In this document: positions 45,830-55,298 of the stretch, in pieces
Layout of the letters: each line of letters begins with the position of its first letter
How positions within the stretch are numbered: position 1 is the stretch's first letter
DNA from: Herbidospora daliensis
GTDB taxonomy: Bacteria; Actinomycetota; Actinomycetes; Streptosporangiales; Streptosporangiaceae
NCBI RefSeq assembly: GCF_001570585.1
Contig: NZ_BBXF01000003.1
Coordinates: 965,353 to 1,029,352 of the forward strand
Length of the DNA stretch: 64,000 bases
Reading direction: 5' to 3'
Position numbers and translations under genes: made by a program
The notes under the pieces: generated by a model
Told to the model about the DNA's origin: nothing
Seen by the model: only the letters and a program-made list of their open reading frames with translations
Database searches by the model: none

Positions 45830-45840
45830 TCGGGTTTGCG

Positions 45841-46164
45841 ATGTCTCACATTCACGTTGACCGTAAAACCCTGGAGGCGGGCGCGGTCTACCGCAACCTG
45901 CTCGTGTCGTCGACCGGCCTGACCCCCGACGAGCCGACGACCGTGACGACCGGCTGCGGGATCGAGGCGCCCTACGCGCTGACGTCGGTCCGGCCCGAGA
46001 GCGTGACGTGCCTGCCCTGCCGCGAGCACGCCGCCGCCGAGCACCTGCGCTACGCCGACCAGGTGGAGCGCCTGAGCCGGATGACCGGATCGGTCCTCGC
46101 CCCCGCCGACGCCGACCGGGCCGCCGCGTGGGCGCGCGACACGGCCCGGAAGTTCGCGAACTGA
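45841..46164 (+). CDS. Small Cys-containing hypothetical protein (107 aa)
   Basis: Protein of 107 aa beginning MSHIHVDRKTLEAGAVYRNL. It contains TTVTTGCGIEAPYALTSVRPESVTCLPCREHAAAEHL, with CLPC and flanking His residues that could bind a metal. The C-terminal part is helical and acidic. Function is not recognised. It is 11 bp after the transporter binding-protein gene, so it may be co-transcribed with it, and lies just before the CHAT-STAND gene. Confidence 0.72.
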   Translation: MSHIHVDRKTLEAGAVYRNLLVSSTGLTPDEPTTVTTGCGIEAPYALTSVRPESVTCLPCREHAAAEHLRYADQVERLSRMTGSVLAPADADRAAAWARDTARKFAN

Positions 46165-46227
46165 GCCGCGCAGCCCGGCGGTTTCATGGTGATCATGTGA
46201 TGATCAGCGGCGATTCGGGGAGACGCG

Positions 46228-49077
46228 GTGGTTGACCGGTTGTTGTTCGACGTCGGCGACGACGCCGCTTTCGCCTGCCCGCCCGACCCGCCCGACCTCC
46301 GGTGGTACCTGGAGGACTACCGGCGGGTCCCCTACGGCGTGGGCGCGGCCCGGGGCGCCGAGGTCGCCGCCGGGCTCGCGGCGTGGGGCGAGGCGCTGTT
46401 CGCCGCCCTCTTTGCCGACGACGACCGGCGGGCGGCGTACGAGGCGGCGCGGGACTCCGGCGGCCCGGTCGAGCTGGTGATCCGGGGGCCCGCCGACGAC
46501 GTGCCGTGGGAGCTGCTGCGCGACCCCGAGCGCGGCCGGTATCTGGTCCTCGACCAGGTCGGCGTGGTGCGCGCCGCACCCGGGACCGAACCCGGCGAAC
46601 CGGTCGCGGCGCCCGGCGAGCGGCTGCGCGTGCTCGCCGTGTTGTCGCGGGGCGACCAGGCGATCGTCACCCGCCCGCTGCTGGAGCGGCTCGGCGGCGA
46701 CGTCGACCTCGTCGTGCTGCGCCCGCCCACCGTGGCCCGGCTCCGCGAGGCCGCCGAGGGGTTTCACGTCGTGCACTTCGACGGCGGCGGCCTGCCCGGA
46801 CCGGCCGGCGAGGTCGCCGGCGCGCTCGCGGCCGCCGACGTGCCGCTCGTGGTCGCCAACGCCTGCCCGCCCGAGGCCGCCGCCGCGCTGGCCGAGGTCG
46901 CCGGGTCGGTGGTGGCGCTGCCCCACCGCCTCGACGCGGCCGCCGCCGCCGACTTCCTGTCCTGCCTGTACGGCCGCCTCATCGCCGGCGACACCGTCAC
47001 CGCCGCCGTGACGGCCGGCCGCGAACGCCTGGCCGAACGGCCCGACCGCCCGAGCCTGCGGGGCCCGCTGCGCCTCGACGACTGGCTGGTCCCCGTCCAC
47101 CACCTGCGCCGCGACACGCGCTTCCCCGACCTGCTCGACCCCAAGAGCGACCCCGCCGCCGGCCGGGAGACGTTCGTCGGTCGCGACGACCTGTTCCACG
47201 CGCTCGAAGAGCACCTCCACGACCGCCGGGCCGCCGTGCTGCACGGGCCTCCGGGGATCGGGAAGACCGCGCTGGCCGAGGCGTTCGGCCGCTGGTGGGC
47301 CCGCACCGGCGGGGCCGAGCCCGGCGGCGTGGTCCGGCACGCCGCCGCCGGCCCCGATGCGGTCGTCGCCGCCCTCGGCCTGCCCCACCTGGGCGCCGAG
47401 TTCGCCCGCGCGGGTCGTGAGCGGCGCCGCGCGATGGTGCGCGAGCTCCTCGCCGAACGGCGGCTGCTGCTGATCCTCGACGGCCTCGACACCCTCGGCG
47501 ACGCCTTCGACGACGACGGGCCCGCCGCGCTGCGCGACCTGGTGGCCGACGTCGCCGGGTCGGCGTGCGGCGCGGTGCTGGTCACCAGCCGCACCCCGGA
47601 GACCCGGCTCGGCGACCTGCCCCGGATCGAGGTGGCCGGGCTGGGCTCCGAGGACGCCACCGGCTACGCCGACCGGCTGCTCGCCCCGCTCCCCGGCGCG
47701 GCGGCGCGCCGCCAGCGGTGGCTCTTCTCCGACCTGATGGCGGCCCTGGCCGGGCACCCCCTCGCCATGCGGCTCACCCTGCCCCGGCTGGCCGACACCG
47801 ATCCCGAGGAGCTGCTCGACGCCCTCCGCCACCGGGGGCTCGGCCGCGACCTGCTCGGCGCGGGCGTGCACCACGCCCTCACCTACCTGTCGGCCGACGA
47901 GCGGCGGCGGCTGGGCGCCGCGGCCCTGTTCCCCGGCGTGGTGATCACCGACGTGCTGGCCGTGTTGTCGCGGTTCTGGTCGGCCCCCGACGCCTTCCGC
48001 GGCCTCGGCCCGGCGGCCTGGCGCGCCGAACTCGACCGCGCCGTCGGGACCGGGCTGCTCACCCGGGTGCGCGTCAGCACCGAGACCGCCCAGGGCCTGG
48101 GCACCGGCCCGGCGATGGCGATGGCCCTCGGCATGTACGCCGTCCACCCCGCCCTGCGCCCCTACCTGGTCGAGGAGTGGCGGGCCGCGGGTCAGCGCAC
48201 GTTCGACCAGGAGTACGCCACCACCCGGTTCGCCCTCCTGGAGTCGGCCGCCGAGTTCGCCGAACGGCTGCACCGGCAGCTCGCCGAGGGCGACGCCGAA
48301 CTGGCCGACCGGGTGCTGGGCGTCCAGTACGACAGCCTGGCCGGGGTGTTCGGCGCGGCCCTCGACGGCCGCCAGTGGGGCACCGCGCAGCGCATCGCGA
48401 CGGTGCTCGCCACCCGCTGGTCGGGCGACCTCGACGAGGACGCGCGGCGGTGGACCGCCCGGGGCCGCCGCGCCCTGGAGTTCGCCGGCGGCATCGCCCC
48501 GGCCCTCGACGGCCCCGCCGGGGAGTTGTGGTTCTTCCTGGTGGCCGGCGACGCCGAGCGCCACCTCGCCACCGGCCGCCTGGAGGACGCGGGCCGCGCC
48601 TACCGCGACCTGCTCGCCGCCCTGCCGCAGCGGCCCCCCGGCGCGCAGCTGGCCGCCGTCCAGCACCAGCTCGGGCGGGTGGCCGAGGAGCGGGAGGACT
48701 GGGACGACGCCGAGGAGTGGTACACGACCGCCCTGGCCACCGGCGAGGAGATCGACTACCGGCCCGTGACGGCCGGCAGCTGCCACGGCCTCGGCCGGGT
48801 GGCCTTCGAACGCGGGCGGCTCGACGAGGCCGACCGCTGGTTCCGCCGGTCGCTGGACGCCAACGGGCGTCTCGGCGACCGGCGGATGACGACCGCCACC
48901 TGCCGCCAGCTGGTCCGCGTCGCCGTGGCGCGGGGCGACGCGGACGCCGCGATCGACTGGCTCGTGCGCTGCGTCGCCCCGGCCGGGCCGGGCGAGATCG
49001 CCGGCCGGTGGCGGGAGATCACCGGCGAGCCCGTCCCGCCGCTGATCCGCGACCTGGTCGAGGAGGAGGGCGGCTGA
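46228..49077 (+). CDS. CHAT-STAND-TPR protein with degenerate protease motif
   Basis: Protein of 949 aa. The N-terminal CHAT (caspase-like) domain, residues about 75-300, has VPWELL (92-97), HFDGGG (183-188) and NACPPEA (Cys213). The usual catalytic pattern is HF-x-GHG plus a later Cys; here the second His (position 187) is Gly. A STAND/AAA NTPase follows (FVGRDDLF; Walker A GPPGIGKTA near 340; Walker B LLLILDGLDTL near 411), then helical TPR-like repeats to the end. Such proteins are regulated proteases or adaptors in bacterial defence and signalling; the lost His suggests a non-catalytic copy. GTG start with GGGGAGACGCG upstream. Confidence 0.85.
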   Translation: MVDRLLFDVGDDAAFACPPDPPDLRWYLEDYRRVPYGVGAARGAEVAAGLAAWGEALFAALFADDDRRAAYEAARDSGGPVELVIRGPADDVPWELLRDPERGRYLVLDQVGVVRAAPGTEPGEPVAAPGERLRVLAVLSRGDQAIVTRPLLERLGGDVDLVVLRPPTVARLREAAEGFHVVHFDGGGLPGPAGEVAGALAAADVPLVVANACPPEAAAALAEVAGSVVALPHRLDAAAAADFLSCLYGRLIAGDTVTAAVTAGRERLAERPDRPSLRGPLRLDDWLVPVHHLRRDTRFPDLLDPKSDPAAGRETFVGRDDLFHALEEHLHDRRAAVLHGPPGIGKTALAEAFGRWWARTGGAEPGGVVRHAAAGPDAVVAALGLPHLGAEFARAGRERRRAMVRELLAERRLLLILDGLDTLGDAFDDDGPAALRDLVADVAGSACGAVLVTSRTPETRLGDLPRIEVAGLGSEDATGYADRLLAPLPGAAARRQRWLFSDLMAALAGHPLAMRLTLPRLADTDPEELLDALRHRGLGRDLLGAGVHHALTYLSADERRRLGAAALFPGVVITDVLAVLSRFWSAPDAFRGLGPAAWRAELDRAVGTGLLTRVRVSTETAQGLGTGPAMAMALGMYAVHPALRPYLVEEWRAAGQRTFDQEYATTRFALLESAAEFAERLHRQLAEGDAELADRVLGVQYDSLAGVFGAALDGRQWGTAQRIATVLATRWSGDLDEDARRWTARGRRALEFAGGIAPALDGPAGELWFFLVAGDAERHLATGRLEDAGRAYRDLLAALPQRPPGAQLAAVQHQLGRVAEEREDWDDAEEWYTTALATGEEIDYRPVTAGSCHGLGRVAFERGRLDEADRWFRRSLDANGRLGDRRMTTATCRQLVRVAVARGDADAAIDWLVRCVAPAGPGEIAGRWREITGEPVPPLIRDLVEEEGG

Positions 49078-49078
49078 C

Positions 49079-50350
49079 CTACGCGGGCGGCGGGACCTGG
49101 TACTCCTTGGCCAGGTCGGAGATCGCGTGCTCCTTGAAGATCACCGACCCGCCGATCGCGGCCTTGTCGGGCTTCACGATGTACGTCGACAACGACGCCG
49201 GCTTGTCGTAGACCGAGAAGTCCTGCGGGGTGCCGCCGAAGCCGCCGTCCCAGGCCGTCTGGGTCCGGTGGGCCTTGATGATGCCTTCCCTGCTCAGGTC
49301 CTTGGCCGCGCAGGCGGCCTTGAGGGTGTCGCCGATGATGACGGCCTGCGTGTATCCCGAGGCCACGCCGCTGTCGAGGGGCTGGCCGGGGAACTTGGCC
49401 TCGTAGTCCTTGATGAGCTTCTCGTACACGGGGAGCGGGGCCGAGATCGGCGCCCCGGCCGTGGCCACGTAGTAGTCCTTGAGCAGCGCGGGCGCGGCGG
49501 GCGTCTCGAGGAGCAGCGGGCTGTAGGCCGAGTTGCTGCCGACGAAGGGCACGTCGAGGCCCGAGGCGAGCGCCACGCCGACCAGCGAGGCGGCCTGGCG
49601 GGGGCCGACCGAGACCAGGATCGCGTTCACGCCGGCCTTCTTGAACGCGGTCGCCTGCGCGGTCATGTCCTGGTCGGTGGCCTTGATCTTCTGCTCGACC
49701 AGTTCGAGGCCGACCTTCTGCGAGGCGAACTTCGAGCCGTTGAGCGCGCTCTCGCCGTAGTCGCCCTCGAAGTACAGGTGCCCGATCTTGTCGCCCGGCT
49801 TGAGGCCCTTCTCCTTCGTCAGGAAGTCGACCGCGTTGATCATGTCGACGTCGTAGGTGGTGCCGGTGACCTGGATCGCGTCGCTGCCGAGCAGGCTGGT
49901 CGCCCACGCGTTCGGCAGCGTGAGGATCTTGTCGGCGGTGATCTTCTCCTTCAGCGCCGTCACCATCGGCGAGCCGATGAACTGCGGGATCGCGGCGGTG
50001 CGCGGCGCGACCTCCGCGTAGGCCGCCATCGCCTTCTGGACGTCGTACCCGTGGTCGCGGACCACCGTCTCGATGGTGCGCCCGCAGATGCCCCCGGCGG
50101 TGTTGAGCTGCTCGAAGTACATCTGCTGGGCCTGCGTGACGCTCTTGCCGAGCGAGGCGTAGGGCCCGGTCAGGTCGGTCAGCAGGCTCAGCGTGATGGT
50201 GGTCTCGGTGACGCCCGCGCCGGTCTTCACGCCGTCGCCGCCCGTCGCGGTGGCCGGGGCCGCCCCGCCGGTGGCCTTGTCGCTGGCGCAGGCCGACACG
50301 GCGAGCGCCAGGGCCGCGATGACGACCGCGGCCTTCCTGTCAGGGGACAT
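49079..50350 (-). CDS. HAAT-type ABC transporter substrate-binding lipoprotein, operon 2
   Basis: Protein of 423 aa with a lipoprotein signal peptide (VVIAALALAVSACASD; lipobox VSAC). It has a type I binding fold with TLSLLTDLTGPYASLGKSV, VVRDHGYDVQKAMAAY, and DKIGHLYFEGDYGESAL. It is the last gene of the second HAAT operon and overlaps the LivM-like gene by 11 bp. It has low visible similarity to the operon 1 binding protein, so it is probably for a different substrate. Confidence 0.93.
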   Translation of the reverse strand: MSPDRKAAVVIAALALAVSACASDKATGGAAPATATGGDGVKTGAGVTETTITLSLLTDLTGPYASLGKSVTQAQQMYFEQLNTAGGICGRTIETVVRDHGYDVQKAMAAYAEVAPRTAAIPQFIGSPMVTALKEKITADKILTLPNAWATSLLGSDAIQVTGTTYDVDMINAVDFLTKEKGLKPGDKIGHLYFEGDYGESALNGSKFASQKVGLELVEQKIKATDQDMTAQATAFKKAGVNAILVSVGPRQAASLVGVALASGLDVPFVGSNSAYSPLLLETPAAPALLKDYYVATAGAPISAPLPVYEKLIKDYEAKFPGQPLDSGVASGYTQAVIIGDTLKAACAAKDLSREGIIKAHRTQTAWDGGFGGTPQDFSVYDKPASLSTYIVKPDKAAIGGSVIFKEHAISDLAKEYQVPPPA

Positions 50351-51434
50351 GCGGACTCCTGGTTTCTGGTGAGGGGGAGGAGAGGGGCAGCCGCAGGCGC
50401 GGCGGTCTCAGGCGGATCTTCCTGATCAGCCCGAGGAGGCCGCCCGGCAGGAAGAGCACGACCGTCACGACGGCCGCGCCGTAGAGGATGCGGGCGGCCT
50501 CGGCCGGGGAGACGCCCCCCGGCGTCCCCGGGGCGGCCACCAGCGGGATCGAGTCGCTGTACTTGGTGAGCAGCTGCGGCAGCAGGGAGACGAACAGCGC
50601 GCCGAGGACCGCGCCGCCGACCGAGCCCAGCCCGCCGATGACGATCATGGCCAGGTAGTCGAGCGACAGCAGCACGCCGAAGTACTCGGGCACGGTCCGC
50701 TGGAAGACCAGGGCGAGCAGGACGCCGGCGAGGCCGCCGTACATGCTGGAGAGCACGAAGACCCCGGCCCGGTAGCGCGCGACCGGCACCCCCATCACGC
50801 CGGCCGCGATCTCGTGGTCGCGGATGGTGTTCATGGCCCGGCCGGGACGGCCCTTCAGCACGCCCCGCGCGAAGACCATCGACAGCGCCACCAGCGCCAG
50901 GCCCAGGAACCACAGGCGCTCCAGCGTCCCGAAGGGCACCTGGAGCACGATCAGCTCCGGGGTGTCGCCGAACGAGAAGCCGAACAGGTCGAGCTCCGGC
51001 ACCGCCCGGCCGTTGAAGCCGCCGGTCAGGTGCTCGGCGTTGAACAGCACGTGCTGGCCGCCGAAGATCAGCGCGAACGTGGCGATGCCCAGGTACGCCC
51101 CCTTCAGCCGCCCCGCGATGGGACTGAACAGCCCGCCCGCGACGCCCGCGACGACGACCGCGAGCACCGCCGCCAGCCCGGTCGGCAGGCCCAGCCCGCC
51201 CAGCCGGGCGGTGGGCTCGGCCGAGAAGAAGACGTACGCGTAGGCCCCCACCGCGAGGAAGAACGCGTGCCCCATCGACAACTGGCCCGTGGCCCCGGTC
51301 AGCAGGTTGATGCCGATCGCGCCGATGGCCGCCGACATCGCGAACAGCCCGGTCTGCAGCCAGAACCCGTCGAGGTAGAACGGCACCAGGAAGAGCACCG
51401 CCGTGAGGCCGGTCCAGGCGAGGTACCTATACAC
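50340..51434 (-). CDS. HAAT-type ABC transporter permease (LivM-like), operon 2
   Basis: Permease of 364 aa. GINLLTGATGQLSMGHAFFLAVGAYAYV is the LivM pattern; the coupling loop is near TIRDHEIAAGVMGVPVARYR, followed by LDYLAMIVIGGLGSVGGAVLGAL. A basic, Pro/Arg-rich C-terminal tail is present. GTG start at 51434. It overlaps both adjacent operon genes by 8-11 bp. Confidence 0.92.
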   Translation of the reverse strand: MYRYLAWTGLTAVLFLVPFYLDGFWLQTGLFAMSAAIGAIGINLLTGATGQLSMGHAFFLAVGAYAYVFFSAEPTARLGGLGLPTGLAAVLAVVVAGVAGGLFSPIAGRLKGAYLGIATFALIFGGQHVLFNAEHLTGGFNGRAVPELDLFGFSFGDTPELIVLQVPFGTLERLWFLGLALVALSMVFARGVLKGRPGRAMNTIRDHEIAAGVMGVPVARYRAGVFVLSSMYGGLAGVLLALVFQRTVPEYFGVLLSLDYLAMIVIGGLGSVGGAVLGALFVSLLPQLLTKYSDSIPLVAAPGTPGGVSPAEAARILYGAAVVTVVLFLPGGLLGLIRKIRLRPPRLRLPLSSPSPETRSPHVP

Positions 51435-52317
51435 GGGCCAGCTCCTTCGTCCCGAACAGCCCGGCGGGCCGGATGAGCAGGATGACGAGCATCACCAGGA
51501 ACGGCGCCACGTCGCCGATGCCGCGGCCGAGGAAGGCCATGTCGTTCTGGTAGCCGCTCATCATCGACTCGGTCACGCCGATGATCAGGCCGCCGACCAG
51601 CGCCCCCGTGGTCGAGTCGAGCCCGCCGAGGATCGCGGCCGGGAACGCCTTCAGCGCGACCAGCGAGGTGCTGCGGTCGAGGCCGGGGGTGGGGAAGACG
51701 CACAGGAACAGCGCGGCCACCGCCGCCAGGCCGCCCGCCACCGCCCACGCGCTCATCGACACCCGGCCGAGCCGCACCCCCATCAGCGCGGCCGTCTCGG
51801 CGTCCTCGGCGGCGGCGCGCATCGCGACGCCCCAGCCGGTGTACTTGAACGCCAGCAGGAACGCGGTGATCAGCGCCGCCGCCGTCACCAGCGCCACGAT
51901 CCGGGTCTCGGCCAGGGTCACCCCGCCGAACCGCACCACCTGGCTGCCCCAGGGGTCGCCCATGGCCAGCACGTCGGTGCCGATCTGCCGGGTCAGCTCG
52001 GTCGTGATCACGATGTCGACGCCGATCGTGACGATCGCGAGCACGCTGTGGGAGGCGACGTTTGCCCGCCGGATCACCAGGAACTCGATGGCCGCCGCGA
52101 CCAGCGCCGCCGCCGCGACGCCGATCAGCAGCGCCGCCCAGAAGCCCACCAGCGGCCACAACCGGGCGATCAGGTAGCCGCCCGCGAGCAGCAGCGAGGC
52201 GTGCGCGAAGTTCACCACCTCGGTCGCCTTGAAGATGACGACGAAGCCGAGCGCGATGAGCGCGTACACGGCCCCGATGGAGATCCCGTTGACGAGCAGC
52301 TCCACGAACGTGGTCAC
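51427..52317 (-). CDS. HAAT-type ABC transporter permease (LivH-like), operon 2
   Basis: Permease of 296 aa with GISIGAVYALIALGFVVIFKATEVVNFAHASL (LivH pattern) and the EAA-like loop MRAAAEDAETAALMGVRLGRV. The C-terminal GLIIGVTESMMSGYQNDM is typical. GTG start at 52317 is set by a 4-bp overlap with the LivG-like gene; the longer frame upstream would be inside that gene. Confidence 0.93.
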   Translation of the reverse strand: MTTFVELLVNGISIGAVYALIALGFVVIFKATEVVNFAHASLLLAGGYLIARLWPLVGFWAALLIGVAAAALVAAAIEFLVIRRANVASHSVLAIVTIGVDIVITTELTRQIGTDVLAMGDPWGSQVVRFGGVTLAETRIVALVTAAALITAFLLAFKYTGWGVAMRAAAEDAETAALMGVRLGRVSMSAWAVAGGLAAVAALFLCVFPTPGLDRSTSLVALKAFPAAILGGLDSTTGALVGGLIIGVTESMMSGYQNDMAFLGRGIGDVAPFLVMLVILLIRPAGLFGTKELARV

Positions 52318-53108
52318 GTGCCCTCCGTCCCGAGGTAGGCGCCGATGACGGCGGGGTCGGCCTGCACCTCGGCGGGGGTGCCGTCGGCGATGCGCCGGCC
52401 GAAGTCCAGGACGGTGACCCGGTCGGCCAGCCGCATGACCATGCCCATGTCGTGCTCGACCAGCACGATCGAGATGCCGAGGCTGTCGCGCACCGAGAGG
52501 ATGAGCTCGGCCATCTCCTGGCGTTCGCCGCTGTTCATCCCGGCCACCGGTTCGTCGAGCAGCAGCAGCCGGGGCTCCATGCACAGGGCGCGGGCCAGCT
52601 CCACCCGCTTCTGCACGCCGTAGGGCAGCAGCCCGACCGGGAACGCGAGCTTGCCGGTCAGCCCGACGAACTCGGCGATCTCGGCCACCCGCGCGGTGTG
52701 CCGCCGCTGCTCGCGCCGGGCGTTCGGCAGCCGCAGCCCGGCCGAGACGAACCCCGACGAGGTGAGCCGGTGGCGGCCCAGCATGAGGTTGTCGTGGACG
52801 GGCAGCCGGGGCGACAACGCGATGTTCTGGAACGTGCGGGCCACGCCCAGCGCCGCGATGCGGTGCGGCCTCAGCGTGGTGAGCTCGGCGTCGCCGAACC
52901 TGACCGAGCCGGAGGTCGCCTTGTAGACGCCCGACAACACGTTGAAGCAGGTCGACTTGCCGGCCCCGTTGGGCCCGATGACGGCGTGCACGGTCCCCGG
53001 CGCCACGGTGAAGCTGACGGCGTCGAGGGCGGTGAGCCCGGCGAACCGGACGGTCACGTCGCGGACTTCGAGCGGTTCCATACCGTCCGGTTGGTATGCC
53101 GTCGTCAT
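52314..53108 (-). CDS. HAAT-type ABC transporter ATP-binding protein (LivG-like), operon 2
   Basis: ATPase of 264 aa: Walker A VIGPNGAGKSTCFNVL, LivG-type GVARTFQNIALSPRLPVHDNLMLG, signature-like LLPYGVQKRVELARALCME, Walker B LLLLDEPVAGM, and VLDFGRRIADGTPAEV. ATG 53108 has another possible start at the internal MEPLEV; the longer form is kept as it lies 1 bp after the LivF-like stop. Confidence 0.92.
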   Translation of the reverse strand: MTTAYQPDGMEPLEVRDVTVRFAGLTALDAVSFTVAPGTVHAVIGPNGAGKSTCFNVLSGVYKATSGSVRFGDAELTTLRPHRIAALGVARTFQNIALSPRLPVHDNLMLGRHRLTSSGFVSAGLRLPNARREQRRHTARVAEIAEFVGLTGKLAFPVGLLPYGVQKRVELARALCMEPRLLLLDEPVAGMNSGERQEMAELILSVRDSLGISIVLVEHDMGMVMRLADRVTVLDFGRRIADGTPAEVQADPAVIGAYLGTEGT

Positions 53109-53109
53109 A

Positions 53110-53880
53110 CTACGACCACCTCGACAGGGTGCGCGTCTCGAGCGCGCCCTCCACGGCGTCGCCGATGCCGAGGTAGCGGCGGCGCACCTCGTCGCTCTCC
53201 CTGAGCTCGGCGGCGGTCCCTTCGAGGACCACCTCGCCGACCTCCAGGACGTAGGCGTGCGAGGCCAGCGACAGGGCCATCGCCACGTTCTGCTCCACGA
53301 GCAGGACCGAGGTGCCCAAACTGTTGATCTCCTTGATCGTCTCGGTGATGCGGGCGGCCGTCAGCGGGGCCAGCCCGAGAGTGGGTTCGTCGAGCAGCAG
53401 CGTCGTCGGCCCGGCCATCAGCGCCCGCCCGATGGCGAGCATCTGCTGCTCGCCGCCCGACAGCAGCCCGGCCCGCTGCCGCGCGCGCTCCTTCAGCACG
53501 GGGAAGAGCTCGGTCACCTGGTCGTGCGCCGTGGCGTAGTCGCGGCGCGTGCGGCCCAGGCCGCCCGCGCGCAGGTTCTCCTCCACGGTCATCCGGGCGA
53601 ACACCCGGCGTCCCTCGGGCACCTGCACGACCCCGCGGCCCACCACCGAGGCGGCGTCGAGCCCGGTCAGTCGCTGCCCGCCCAGGGTCACGACGCCCTG
53701 GCAGCCGCCCCGGTGGAAGCGGAGCGTGCCGGAGATCGCCCGGAGCAGGGTGGACTTGCCCGCGCCGTTCGCCCCGAGCACGGCGACGATCGACCCGGAC
53801 GGCACCCGCATGGACACCCCCCGCAGCGCCCGCACCGGCCCGTAGCCCACCACCAGATCGCTGACAGCGAGATCGGCCAT
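53110..53880 (-). CDS. HAAT-type ABC transporter ATP-binding protein (LivF-like), operon 2
   Basis: ATPase of 256 aa: Walker A VLGANGAGKSTLLRAI, LivF-type GRGVVQVPEGRRVFARMTVEENL, signature LLSGGEQQMLAIGRALMAGP, Walker B LLLDEPTLGLAP. It is first in the second HAAT operon. ATG 53880 begins MADLAVSDLVVGYG; the longer frame would run into the promoter region shared with the divergent PucR gene. Confidence 0.93.
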   Translation of the reverse strand: MADLAVSDLVVGYGPVRALRGVSMRVPSGSIVAVLGANGAGKSTLLRAISGTLRFHRGGCQGVVTLGGQRLTGLDAASVVGRGVVQVPEGRRVFARMTVEENLRAGGLGRTRRDYATAHDQVTELFPVLKERARQRAGLLSGGEQQMLAIGRALMAGPTTLLLDEPTLGLAPLTAARITETIKEINSLGTSVLLVEQNVAMALSLASHAYVLEVGEVVLEGTAAELRESDEVRRRYLGIGDAVEGALETRTLSRWS

Positions 53881-54068
53881 GACGTGTTTCCTCCATGAGC
53901 GTCGGTGCTGCACACCAAACCCCGCGCTCGCACGGCCGTCCAGAGCACACGGTGAAGTCGCGACCCCTGCCCACTCATGACGCGACCCGGTTGTGCAACC
54001 GCACAACGGCGTGTCACGAAACGAAACCGAACCTTGTTCCGGAACGGGGCTGGTGGCAGTTTGGGGAG

Positions 54069-55268
54069 ATGCGCTCCCTGACGCAGTCCAACCACGACGC
54101 GGAGGTCCGTGAGCTGCTGCGCGGCGCGGCCGGGGCCCTGCTGGCCCGGCTCCCCGAGCTGACCGACGAGCTGGTGACGCGGGTCCGCGGCGGCGACGAG
54201 GCCTACTGCACGTTCGTGCCCGCCGACGACCACTGGCAGAGCACCCGCGAGGGCCTGCGCATCGGCATCACCACGATGCTCCAGGACCGGCACGAACGCC
54301 GCGACCTCCCTTTCACCGAGTCGATGGCCCGCCGCCGCGCCGAGCAGGGCCTCCCGGTCGACTCCCTGATGCGCATGTACCGGCTGGCCGCGCAGGTGAT
54401 GTGGTCGGCCATCGTCGACTACGTCGAACGCGAGCAGCCCGAGCGCATCGGCGTGCTGGTCAGGGTGGCCACCCACGTGTGGCACGCCATCGACCGGCAG
54501 GCGCTGGTCGCCGGCAACACCTACCGCAGAAGGGAGCAGGAGCTGCTCGGCCGCAACCACGAACGCGTGAACGCGCTGCTGGACGCCCTCCTCGACGGCA
54601 CCGCCGACGCCGGCGTCGTGCGCGGCGCCTCGGCCGCCCTCGACCTGCCCGAACGGGCCCGCTTCGCGGTCGTGACGGTGCGCTTCCCGATCCGCCACGA
54701 CCACGAGGGCACGCGGCTGCCCGACAAGATCGGCCAGATGCGCTTCATGTGGCGCATGCGGACCGGTCACGAGGTCGGCGTGGTCGCCCTGGGCGACGCC
54801 TCGCTCGACGACCTGACCGAGGCGCTGCGCCTGGTCGTCAGCGGCGTGGCCGGGGTGAGCCCGGTGGTGGAGAGCCTGGTCGACCTCGGCGACGCCCACC
54901 GCCTGGCCGAGCTCGCCATGCGCACCTGCGCCGACGCCGGCCCCGAGATCGCCCGCCTCGACCAGCGGCTCGCCACCGTGCTGGTCATCTGCCAGCCCGA
55001 GTTGTCGGGCCACCTGGTCGGGGGAGTGCTGGGGCCGCTGCTGGCGCTGGAGGGCGCCGACCGCGACGTGCTGCTGACGACGCTGGAGACCTGGTTGCTC
55101 TGCGAGGGCTCGGCCGCCCGCGCGGCCGGGCGCCTCTACTGCCACCGCAACACGATCATCAACCGGATCCGCCGCGTCGAGCAGCTCACCGGCCGCTCGT
55201 TGTCGCGTCCGCGCGACATCGTCGACCTCACCCTCGCCTTGGACGCCGTGCGCCTCTTACCCCTCTGA
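54069..55268 (+). CDS. PucR/CdaR family transcriptional regulator
   Basis: Protein of 399 aa. The central region (about residues 160-280) is of the GGDEF-like CdaR type seen in PucR proteins. The C-terminal PucR helix-turn-helix is visible as EGSAARAAGRLYCHRNTIINRIRRVEQLTGR. The N-terminal part is helical. Family members activate purine or organic-acid catabolic genes. It is divergent from the second HAAT operon (188 bp between starts) and is its probable regulator. ATG 54069. Confidence 0.9.
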   Translation: MRSLTQSNHDAEVRELLRGAAGALLARLPELTDELVTRVRGGDEAYCTFVPADDHWQSTREGLRIGITTMLQDRHERRDLPFTESMARRRAEQGLPVDSLMRMYRLAAQVMWSAIVDYVEREQPERIGVLVRVATHVWHAIDRQALVAGNTYRRREQELLGRNHERVNALLDALLDGTADAGVVRGASAALDLPERARFAVVTVRFPIRHDHEGTRLPDKIGQMRFMWRMRTGHEVGVVALGDASLDDLTEALRLVVSGVAGVSPVVESLVDLGDAHRLAELAMRTCADAGPEIARLDQRLATVLVICQPELSGHLVGGVLGPLLALEGADRDVLLTTLETWLLCEGSAARAAGRLYCHRNTIINRIRRVEQLTGRSLSRPRDIVDLTLALDAVRLLPL

Positions 55269-55269
55269 T

Positions 55270-55283
55270 GGAGAGCGCTCTCC
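55270..55283. promoter_or_regulatory. LacI-type operator, perfect 14-bp palindrome
   Basis: GGAGAGCGCTCTCC is a perfect palindrome with the central CG typical of LacI/GalR operators (actinobacterial examples centre on GAGCGCTC). It lies 15 bp before the ATG of the LacI-family gene and ends 2 bp before a TAAAGT -10-like box (55286-55291). Since that box is 7 bp from the ATG, the transcript may be leaderless and repressed by its own product. Confidence 0.75.
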
Positions 55284-55298
55284 GCTAAAGTGGCGGAT

